DNA of 64,000 nucleotides. Origin: M3007 sp038203695 (lineage in GTDB: Bacteria; Bacteroidota; Bacteroidia; Chitinophagales; Saprospiraceae). A model generated the notes under the pieces. The model ran no database searches. It had not been told where the DNA came from and saw nothing but the letters and a program-made list of their open reading frames with translations. The DNA lies in NCBI GenBank assembly GCA_038203695.1, contig JBBRDQ010000003.1:3826-67825 (forward strand). The letters are read 5' to 3'. The position numbers and the translations under genes are program-made. This document shows positions 1 to 7,575 of this stretch, piece after piece; position 1 is the stretch's first letter; the number at the start of each line of letters is the position of its first letter.

Positions 1-1
1 T

Positions 2-1897
2 TCGATGGAAACGGTCGTCAACAGCGCTAATCTGCCGGCTTCCGGTACGGTGGCCTTTGGTAATGCAAATAATGCCAACTACTCAGGCGGGACGGTCAGA
101 AACTTTGACCAGCGCACGGTGCCGGCCGCCCTTAAATACAGATTTGCCTTGCAGACCTATGTAACCGGCTTGAATAAAACGGCTGCAGTTCGCTGGAACA
201 CCAATCAGAATCCGACTATCTATGTAGTTCCGGAATTGCCGTACGGTACCCATAAAATCAGGTGGTTTGTCGAAGACGATTGCGGCGTCGAAACGGTCTG
301 CGAATACACATTTGTCGTAAAGGACTGCAAAGCCCCGACAGTGGTTTGCAAAGACGACCTGAATGTGGACATTATGCCGATACAAATGATCCAGTTGGGG
401 GCTACGGATTTTCTGGAAAATGTGGAAGATAATTGTACGCCAACCGATCAGATCAAAGTAGGCGTGGTGCGATCGGATGAAAGCACGGGTGTTTTTCCAG
501 TCAATCCGGACGGCTCGCCACAGTTAAGTGTGGCCTTTACGTGTGCTGAATTGGGCAACCAAGCGGTGCAACTGTGGACGTTGGATGCAGCGGGCAACGC
601 TTCGTTTTGCGAAACAAACGTGCTTGTGCAGGACAACAACGGGCACTGCCCGCAAGCGGGTGTCGTTACCGTAGCCGGTTTGGTAGCCACGGAGTCGAAT
701 GTTGGATTGCAGGATGCAGAAGTAGACTTACAGGCAACAGCGCCCGGTATGTCACTCATTTCGCTGTTCCGAAATACCTCGGAAACCGGACATTACGCCT
801 TCTCCAATGCAGTACCCCTTGCAGCCAATGTCACGGTAACACCTACCGAAGATGCCAACCATATCAATGGTGTATCTACGTTTGACCTGGTGCTGATCTC
901 CAAACACATCCTCGGTATCGAGCCATTGACCTCGCCCTATAAAATGATCGCTGCCGACGCCAACAAGTCTAATTCGATCACGACTTTTGACATTGCGGAA
1001 CTGCGTAAACTGGTACTGGGTATTTATACAGCACTACCGAATAATACCTCCTGGCGTTTTGTGGATAAATCGTTCAACTTCCCCAATGCCGCCAATCCAT
1101 GGGAAACGGTGTTTCCGGAAAATAAAACGACCGTAGAAATCCAGCAAAGTCAGTTCAATGACGATTTTGTGGCGGTGAAAATCGGCGATATAAACGGGAG
1201 TGCCATCTCCAGCAACCTGATGTCGGCAGACGATCGTACCGCTGGTACGTTGTTGTTCGATATACAGGATCGCGCCGTGAAAGCAGGAGAAACATTTGAA
1301 GTATCGTTCCAGGCAGCCGAGCAAGTGACTGGTTATCAGTTCACGATGAACCACGCTGGTTTGGAAATCGTCGATGTTGTACCTGGTGCGAATATGACGC
1401 TGGATAACTTCGGTGTACTGAAAGTAGAAAATGCATTGACGACCTCGTTCGACGGTACATCAGTGGGTGCGTTTACGGTACGTTTCCGTGCTACCCAGGC
1501 TGGTGCGTTGAGCAAACTGTTAAGCGTATCGAGCCGCATCACCCATGCAGAAAGTTACAGTGTGAACAACGACAAAATGGAGGTAGGCTTCCGCTTTAGT
1601 TCCGCTACAGGGACGACCCTTACGGGCGTTGGTTTCGAGTTGTATCAGAACCAACCGAATCCATTTGTGCACAAAACGTTCGTCGGCTTCCACCTGCCAG
1701 CGGCAGCACAAGCTACGTTGACGGTTTATGACGAAACGGGTCGTATGTTGTTTACCCAACAGGGCGACTTTGCAAAAGGGTACAACCAGATCGCCATCGA
1801 CGCTGCAACTATCCTGCCGCAGGGAAGCGGTATGCTGTACTACAAAGTGGCTACGGCTACGGATGCCGCAACCCGCAAAATGATTCAGATAAAGTAA
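2..1897 (+). CDS. T9SS-secreted protein with HYR-like, dockerin-like and cohesin-like domains (5' truncated)
   Basis: The reading frame is open at the left window edge, so this is the C-terminal ~630 residues of a larger secreted protein. In order it shows HYR/Ig-like segments (roughly 80-220; VVKDCKAPTVVC is typical), two dockerin-like calcium loops (about 283-345; DANHINGVSTFD and DANKSNSITTFD, each followed by a KxxLG helix), a cohesin-like fold (about 420-510; KAGETFEVSFQ) and a type A T9SS C-terminal domain (about 550-630; YQNQPNPF to RKMIQIK). In the family the C-terminal domain directs export through the T9SS and attachment to the surface. Having dockerin-like and cohesin-like parts in one chain suggests multivalent surface assembly, which is inference. 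The ATG at position 5 is probably internal. Confidence 0.85.
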   Translation, partial: SMETVVNSANLPASGTVAFGNANNANYSGGTVRNFDQRTVPAALKYRFALQTYVTGLNKTAAVRWNTNQNPTIYVVPELPYGTHKIRWFVEDDCGVETVCEYTFVVKDCKAPTVVCKDDLNVDIMPIQMIQLGATDFLENVEDNCTPTDQIKVGVVRSDESTGVFPVNPDGSPQLSVAFTCAELGNQAVQLWTLDAAGNASFCETNVLVQDNNGHCPQAGVVTVAGLVATESNVGLQDAEVDLQATAPGMSLISLFRNTSETGHYAFSNAVPLAANVTVTPTEDANHINGVSTFDLVLISKHILGIEPLTSPYKMIAADANKSNSITTFDIAELRKLVLGIYTALPNNTSWRFVDKSFNFPNAANPWETVFPENKTTVEIQQSQFNDDFVAVKIGDINGSAISSNLMSADDRTAGTLLFDIQDRAVKAGETFEVSFQAAEQVTGYQFTMNHAGLEIVDVVPGANMTLDNFGVLKVENALTTSFDGTSVGAFTVRFRATQAGALSKLLSVSSRITHAESYSVNNDKMEVGFRFSSATGTTLTGVGFELYQNQPNPFVHKTFVGFHLPAAAQATLTVYDETGRMLFTQQGDFAKGYNQIAIDAATILPQGSGMLYYKVATATDAATRKMIQIK

Positions 1898-1921
1898 GCG
1901 ATTGAATCGCTCGATAATTAT

Positions 1922-1968
1922 AAAATGCGGCGCGGCGCGGGGGTAAAAACCATCGGGCCGCGCTTTAT
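1922..1968. terminator. GC-rich hairpin between convergent genes
   Basis: GCGCGGC (1930-1936) pairs with GCCGCGC (1957-1963). An A-rich stretch precedes it and TTTAT follows, so it can act in both directions between the T9SS gene and the convergent HEAT-like gene. Confidence 0.6.
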
Positions 1969-2504
1969 GTAGGCATTTTCCTGAGTACCTTACTTGCCCG
2001 ATTCCGGAATGCTGCTGACCCATGCGGCGTATGCTCCTCCAATACCAGTCGCAATTCCGGCCATAATTCCGGCACCCTTTTGCAGATATGCTCCAGCACC
2101 GTAATGGAAAAGGCGCGAACTGCAATTGCTTCAAACGGATTGCCTAACAGTTTGAAACAAGCATCCGTACAAGCATCCAGCAGCGTATCCGGAATCGTTA
2201 GGTCCTGGAAAATACGGAGGGTATTGCGTTTGAGCGCGCCGTGTACAGTATGGCTCGACAATAGATCTACCATATCCGGATACCACGGCTCCAGCAATTG
2301 CGGCTGCTGTACGCCTATCGTGCCGACTACCCAGGCGGCATACTCGGCCATTTTGGGATCGTTGCCCAGAAAAATATCCATCAGCGCTTGAAGTCGTTCT
2401 GCGTCATTACCAATGCGCGCTACAATGCCATTGATATGCGCTTTGGAACGCGCAGCGGCGAGTAAGGTGAGCAGGGTATCCTTTTCAGATAGGGTGGATT
2501 TCAA
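1965..2504 (-). CDS. HEAT/ARM-like helical repeat protein (TTG start)
   Basis: A soluble protein of about 179 residues made of consecutive amphipathic helices, for example the segments around AEYAAWVVGTIG, LKRNTLRIFQDL and IAVRAFSITVLEHI. This resembles a HEAT/ARM alpha-solenoid, usually a protein-interaction scaffold; no enzyme motif is visible. The frame is open further upstream, but an exact TAnnTTTG box (TACCTTTG, 2559-2566 on this strand) lies inside that extension, so translation must begin downstream of it. The only sensible in-frame start there is TTG at 2504-2502, giving a protein that begins (M)KSTLSEKD. No function is recognised; it appears monocistronic. Confidence 0.65.
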   Translation of the reverse strand: MKSTLSEKDTLLTLLAAARSKAHINGIVARIGNDAERLQALMDIFLGNDPKMAEYAAWVVGTIGVQQPQLLEPWYPDMVDLLSSHTVHGALKRNTLRIFQDLTIPDTLLDACTDACFKLLGNPFEAIAVRAFSITVLEHICKRVPELWPELRLVLEEHTPHGSAAFRNRASKVLRKMPT

Positions 2505-2558
2505 ATCGAATAATTTTAAGTGGGGAATGCGTGCGTTAGCCGATTTTATGTCTATCAA

Positions 2559-2566
2559 CAAAGGTA
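2559..2566 (-). promoter_or_regulatory. Bacteroidota -7 box for the HEAT-like gene
   Basis: TACCTTTG on the minus strand matches TAnnTTTG exactly, 54 nt upstream of the proposed TTG start. It decides the start of that gene. No clear -33 TTG was seen. Confidence 0.55.
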
Positions 2567-2719
2567 CAAAAATGCGCAGATCGGCTGTAAAATAGTAAGT
2601 AATTTGCAGGCCCAAAAAAATTGAATAATTGCTAATAAATTACAAAAATCAATCGTTGTTAATAAAATACAAATAAAATACAGTTCTTATAACTTTCCTG
2701 TCATTAACCTTTCCAACTC

Positions 2720-4126
2720 ATGAAACAACTCTTCTGCTGTTGCCTGTTTGCACTCCTGTTTTGCGCCTGCACCCGCGACCACAAAACTGCCCAATCAGCA
2801 GCCAACTCGGACAGCGCCGCTCCATTTACAGCCGCTAAAATGTGTGTCAAACCACCGCTGAACAATCTCCAGGTGATGCCCAAAATATTTACGGTCAATC
2901 CCGCAGAAGCGAAACAAATCGCCATCCGCAATGGCGGCAGTATTGCTGTTCCTGCCGGCGCTTTTGTCTATGCCGACGGCCGGCCGGTAACGGAATCCGT
3001 GGAGTTGCGTTTCCGGGAATTTCACACCGCCGGGGAAATTATCGCCAGTGGTATTCCTATGAAAGCGATCGGCCCGGATGGACAGGAAGGGCACATGCAA
3101 ACCGCCGGCATGTTTGAACTGGAAGGTTTTGTGAACAATACCGCCGTAAAAATCGCCCCGGGTAAAACCATTGCTATAAACCTCAGTTCGAACACAAATG
3201 GTCGTTATGATACCTGGTTTTTCGACACACAAGCGGGTAACTGGCTGGATATCGGCGATTCAGATGCGGTATTAGCTACACCAGTGGGCGGCGAAAATAC
3301 AGGTGGGAATTTTGCGCCTGAAGTGGCATATACTGCTCCCGTCAAACCGGTACTTCTGGACAAGAGTAAACCCAAACTGAATTTCGATATCAACTACGAC
3401 CGCTTTCCCGAACTGAAAACCATGCAGAATAGGGTGTTGCAATACACAGGATCGGATAAAGCCAAGGATCCCGCCAATAACAACTGGATATTTACACATT
3501 CCTGGGAAAATATCAAACTGGATAAAGCCAATACCCCGGGGCAGTATACGCTGGTGCTGGAAAGTGAGGATAAATCCTACACCATTCCGGTGAGCCCTTG
3601 TCTGACTGGCGCCGCGTACGAAGTCGCCCTGCGCGACTATCGGACGCAACTGGCCGACTATGAAAAAGCCCGGGTGAAATTGTCCGACCAGCAGATGTAT
3701 CAAAAGGAAAAAAATAATTACCTGCGCAGTGTAGGGATCGATGTATTCGGCATTTATAACTACGATATTTTTTGGAAACAATCCGAAAATGTACAGGTAC
3801 TGGCAAATTTCAATTTCGATAACCAGGAAATTCCAACCGACTTAAAAAATTCGATCTCGGTTTATCTGGTGTGTCGCGGCGGTTCGATGGTGATTGGGTA
3901 CGATCAAAGCGCCTGGAGTAAATTCGCCTTCAATCCAAATGATAAAGACAATCGGCTGCTGGCGGTTTTGCCCGATCAGCGCGTTGCGCTGCTGACCGAA
4001 AAAGCGTTCAATGCCCTGCTGCCCACATTGCGCCAGTCGGCCCACAAAAACTTCACGTTCAATATGCCGGTGCAGGCATACACCGTAAGTAGCACGGCAG
4101 ACCTCGATCGGGCGCTTTCGCTCTAA
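2720..4126 (+). CDS. Predicted lipoprotein of unknown function
   Basis: 468 residues. The first 17 form a lipoprotein signal (MKQLFCCCLFALLFCAC, acylated Cys about 17), so the protein is probably anchored in the outer membrane. Residues about 55-175 (GGSIAVPAGAFVYADG, ELRFREFHTAGEIIASGIPM, MQTAGMFELEG) resemble a beta-sandwich segment that recurs in Bacteroidota lipoproteins of unknown role. The middle has a charged, helix-rich stretch (LADYEKARVKLSDQQMYQKEKNNY, about 313-336, written here only to locate it by its ends). Upstream, TAACTTTC is a one-mismatch -7 box. No catalytic motif is evident; I do not assign a function. Confidence 0.8.
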   Translation: MKQLFCCCLFALLFCACTRDHKTAQSAANSDSAAPFTAAKMCVKPPLNNLQVMPKIFTVNPAEAKQIAIRNGGSIAVPAGAFVYADGRPVTESVELRFREFHTAGEIIASGIPMKAIGPDGQEGHMQTAGMFELEGFVNNTAVKIAPGKTIAINLSSNTNGRYDTWFFDTQAGNWLDIGDSDAVLATPVGGENTGGNFAPEVAYTAPVKPVLLDKSKPKLNFDINYDRFPELKTMQNRVLQYTGSDKAKDPANNNWIFTHSWENIKLDKANTPGQYTLVLESEDKSYTIPVSPCLTGAAYEVALRDYRTQLADYEKARVKLSDQQMYQKEKNNYLRSVGIDVFGIYNYDIFWKQSENVQVLANFNFDNQEIPTDLKNSISVYLVCRGGSMVIGYDQSAWSKFAFNPNDKDNRLLAVLPDQRVALLTEKAFNALLPTLRQSAHKNFTFNMPVQAYTVSSTADLDRALSL

Positions 4127-4139
4127 AAAAGCCGGTTTT

Positions 4140-4178
4140 CGTAGTGTGGCATCGCGTATCGCCGGGTGCCACACTACG
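4140..4178. repeat. Intergenic inverted repeat with 12-bp perfect arms
   Basis: CGTAGTGTGGCA (4140-4151) and TGCCACACTACG (4167-4178) are exact reverse complements around a 15-nt loop. There is no T-tract on either side, so it is not a typical intrinsic terminator. It lies 28 nt before the WG-repeat gene and may act in its mRNA leader. Confidence 0.6.
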
Positions 4179-4205
4179 CGAATAACGCTGCAAAAGCAAT
4201 TTATC

Positions 4206-7200
4206 ATGGTACGCTTTTTATGGATCGGGCTGTTATTCCATACAGTCCTGGGAGCACTATGCGCGCAAAAAAAGGTGTTGCCCGTGCGCATCGACGGAAA
4301 ATGGGGCTACATCAGTATCACCGGTAAAGTGGTCGTACCTCCCAAATACGACGCGCTGGCGGAAGAAAATACCCCTTACTATGGGCCGGGCAAACAACGA
4401 CCCAGCGAGTACAGAATGGTATCGGTCGGCGATCGCTGCGGTCTGCTCGACAAATACCGGCGGGAAACTTTTGCACCGGTCTACCAGCGTATTCACATCC
4501 TTACCGATACGCTTTTTGCCGTTCGGACGGACAGCGGTTATTATGTCGTCAATCAACATGCACGGGTATTGCGTGATGTGGGTGCCTGGGATGATGTACA
4601 AGCGCCAGAACCCGGTAATAAAGCCTGGACCGGGCTTTTACTGGTGAAAAAAGATTTCAAATGGGGCATAATCGACTTGGAAGGCAACATCAAATTGCCG
4701 GCACAATATGCCGAGGTATGGCCGCAACGGGATTGTCCCGGATTATTTGTGGTAAGCAATCAGATGGGTGGACCCAAAGGCATGGTAGATGCGCAAAACA
4801 AGATCGTGTTGCGCCTGGAATATCTTGACTTAATGGCGCTGCAGGACAATTGCCTGGCGGTAAAAGACCTGGAAGGTTGGTCGATTACCGGCCGGTCCGG
4901 TCAGCAGCAATCGATCGATAAATATGTCGACGTGCGGCGCATCAACCGCCATTTTTATGCGCTTACGCAGGGCAATGGCAGCGCCTTGTTTTCAGTAAAA
5001 GACAAAAAAATCGTAGCGGGTATGAATTTCAATTTTCGCTATGTGGCCATTGATGACGATTATATGGCCAAAACCAGACCCGATACGCTGCCAGTAAGTG
5101 TCATCGCGCCCAGTGCAAAGGTGTTGAAAATCGGGCGTTTTGAGGTCATCAGCATGTTGCCCGCTTCCATGGGGTATTATCCGGTATCGATTTACGGCAA
5201 CGTCAATAAGCGCTTCTGGGGATTGTGGAAACCCGGCACGGATAGTCTGTCGGCAGCCTGTGTGTACACCAAAATACACCCGTTCAAAGACAGCCTGGCC
5301 ATTGTAGAACTCGATAAAAAACAGGGCGTGCTGAACAACCGCCTTCAGGAAATAATCCCGCCTGTTTTCAATGCCATTGTTGTGGAAGGTAATTCCATCA
5401 AGGCGCGAACTGATACGTCGCTGGTCCTATTTGAAATCAATGCGGATCGGCAAATCAGTAAAGCGGAATCTTTTGGCAATGTATTAACCATCAAGGTGGC
5501 TGAACCCGATTCCTTCCTGGAATTGGCCCGCACCCCCATTCCCCGGCGTTTTGAATATGCCGATTATGACCTGGAGCGGGAGCGTTTCAGCATCATTGCA
5601 ATGCACGGTTTCAGTTGGGTGCTCGACAAGGCATCTAATCTGTATGGTTTGCGCAAAGGCGATTCACTCCTGCTGGCACCTTTTGCCGAACAGGTAGTAC
5701 TGGTCGGCAATCGCGATTTGGGACTGGTGTTTACGCGGGAAAAAACCACGCGGAACGCTTTTACCCACATGGCGATTCGCGACCGGCAAACGCCCTTGTG
5801 CCGCATGGCATTGTTCGATTTTATCGAGGGGCGTTTTATCACGGATTTTACCTACCTCGGACTGCGCTACCGCGATTTTATCACGCAAAATGCTGCTGTT
5901 TTTGTCGATTTGGAGGGTAAAATGGGGCTGATAACCAGTGCCGGGGTTGAAATGAAAACGCCCGGTGGCCAGCCGTTCCGATCCACTTTTATCGACGAAT
6001 TTACCGATGGCAAGGCTCGTTTTGCCGCGACCGGAAAGCTAGTATCTATTGAAGAGAATGACGCCAACCGCACCTGGCCGATGCCGCCACTCAATTACCA
6101 TTTTGAATTTACTGCGCCCCATGAAGCACCCGTAAGTATGCGGTTTCAGGAGTATTGTATCGAGCCGGTTGCAACAGCGGATTCAGTGCGCTGGGGCGTG
6201 ATCGATTCGCTGGGCCAGATGGTTATTCCTCCCCGCTACGATTATATCCAGGATGTTACCGGGAGTGGTATTATTGCCCGCAAGGGATTCAATTGGGGCG
6301 TACTTGATTTTAAGGGCGATACGATACTCGGCTTTCGTTACCGCTGGATTTCCGATTATGGCAATTACTGGAAAATAGTGTTGCGCGATCCCAACGAATT
6401 CTTTTTTCCGTATGCACAAAAAGCGGCGGGTGTTGCCGCTACCGGGAATCGGTTTCCTGTCCTCCAGGATTCCTTATGGGGATATGCCGATCCTGGCGGG
6501 CGTATGGCAATCGCGCCGGTCTACCGCGCTGCCGGTCTGTTCGACCAGGGACTAGCCCTCGTTTTTATGCGCGATGCTCCCGCATTGATCGACACGCTGG
6601 GAAATGCGGTGGTGGCCCCCGGAATTTATAAAACCATAAAACGAGTGCCGGGTACGACGCTGCTGGGGGTGCAGCAAAACAAGAGCAAATCCTGGGAAAT
6701 CCTCGATCCCGGCAGCAAAGATGCGCCCAAACAATCCTGGGAGTATTTTGATCCCATCGCGCCTGGCCTGATAAAAGTGGGCAATCAAAAAAAATACGGC
6801 CTCGTAAATGCAGCCGGCAAAATAATCGTGCCAGTTCAGTATGCTGATATTCAATGGCTTGATGGTAGTACGCTCGCCTTAAAATCGGCCGATGCAAATA
6901 AGTATTTTTTGGTAGATACGGCCGGCCGGCGCTTGTCTAAAATGAGTGCCGATAAAATTTTCCCGTTTTATAACAATCGCGCCATTGCTCAAATGGGTGG
7001 TTATTCGTGCCTGATCGATAAAAAGGGACAATACCAACCGCTCTATGGCAAGGACCGCGCGTTATGCTGGTCGGAAGGATTTGCCGCCGTAGATATCAGT
7101 AACCGCAGAACCGGCAAAAATACCCGCAATAAATTCGCTTACCTCAACAGCGAAGGCGTAGATGAATTCGGCCTCGCCTGTTTCGACATAAAACCGTTTC

Positions 7201-7484
7201 AAAATGGTATTGGACAGGTGCGGAAAGGGTATTTCTGGGGCACGATCAATCGTTTCGGCTTGTATATTTCACCGCCTAAATATGTCAAAATCGACATCCG
7301 TCCCGATGGCGTACACGTTAAAGTGCCCACGATGATGGGCCTGACCGATAAACGAGGAAACATCATCCTTCCGGCAAAATATGACCGCGTCGAAATTGTC
7401 GGCGGCGCTTATTTCCGGGTAGAACGCGGCGATAAGGTCGGCTACCGGAAATTGAACGGCGACTGGGTCTGGAAACTGGATTAA
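4206..7484 (+). CDS. Exported WG-repeat protein
   Basis: 1092 residues starting at MVRFLWIGLLFHTVLGALCA, a signal peptide; an upstream in-frame ATG at 4146 would put 20 extra residues before this signal and is unlikely. The rest is a chain of WG (KWG-type) repeats spread over the whole length: GKWGYI, FKWGIID, RWGVID, FNWGVLD, SLWGYAD, KKYGLVN and FWGTIN, commonly followed by a hydrophobic strand and xxPxxYD. WG proteins are thought to fold as beta-propeller or solenoid binding surfaces; ligands are generally unknown. No sorting domain or membrane anchor is visible, so periplasmic location is likely (inference). It may be co-transcribed with the lipoprotein 79 nt upstream. Confidence 0.85.
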   Translation: MVRFLWIGLLFHTVLGALCAQKKVLPVRIDGKWGYISITGKVVVPPKYDALAEENTPYYGPGKQRPSEYRMVSVGDRCGLLDKYRRETFAPVYQRIHILTDTLFAVRTDSGYYVVNQHARVLRDVGAWDDVQAPEPGNKAWTGLLLVKKDFKWGIIDLEGNIKLPAQYAEVWPQRDCPGLFVVSNQMGGPKGMVDAQNKIVLRLEYLDLMALQDNCLAVKDLEGWSITGRSGQQQSIDKYVDVRRINRHFYALTQGNGSALFSVKDKKIVAGMNFNFRYVAIDDDYMAKTRPDTLPVSVIAPSAKVLKIGRFEVISMLPASMGYYPVSIYGNVNKRFWGLWKPGTDSLSAACVYTKIHPFKDSLAIVELDKKQGVLNNRLQEIIPPVFNAIVVEGNSIKARTDTSLVLFEINADRQISKAESFGNVLTIKVAEPDSFLELARTPIPRRFEYADYDLERERFSIIAMHGFSWVLDKASNLYGLRKGDSLLLAPFAEQVVLVGNRDLGLVFTREKTTRNAFTHMAIRDRQTPLCRMALFDFIEGRFITDFTYLGLRYRDFITQNAAVFVDLEGKMGLITSAGVEMKTPGGQPFRSTFIDEFTDGKARFAATGKLVSIEENDANRTWPMPPLNYHFEFTAPHEAPVSMRFQEYCIEPVATADSVRWGVIDSLGQMVIPPRYDYIQDVTGSGIIARKGFNWGVLDFKGDTILGFRYRWISDYGNYWKIVLRDPNEFFFPYAQKAAGVAATGNRFPVLQDSLWGYADPGGRMAIAPVYRAAGLFDQGLALVFMRDAPALIDTLGNAVVAPGIYKTIKRVPGTTLLGVQQNKSKSWEILDPGSKDAPKQSWEYFDPIAPGLIKVGNQKKYGLVNAAGKIIVPVQYADIQWLDGSTLALKSADANKYFLVDTAGRRLSKMSADKIFPFYNNRAIAQMGGYSCLIDKKGQYQPLYGKDRALCWSEGFAAVDISNRRTGKNTRNKFAYLNSEGVDEFGLACFDIKPFQNGIGQVRKGYFWGTINRFGLYISPPKYVKIDIRPDGVHVKVPTMMGLTDKRGNIILPAKYDRVEIVGGAYFRVERGDKVGYRKLNGDWVWKLD

Positions 7485-7495
7485 TTCGCGGATTT

Positions 7496-7546
7496 AAAAA
7501 ACGCGGATGCGGACGGATTTTTTGATCCGTTTACACCCGCGTTTTT
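7496..7546. terminator. Bidirectional intrinsic terminator
   Basis: AAAAACGCGG (7497-7506) pairs perfectly with CCGCGTTTTT (7537-7546); the flanking A- and T-runs are part of the stem, the classic design for two convergent genes (WG-repeat gene and alpha-amylase). Confidence 0.8.
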
Positions 7547-7575
7547 GCAAATCAGCGTGTCCTCAATGTCCCAAT

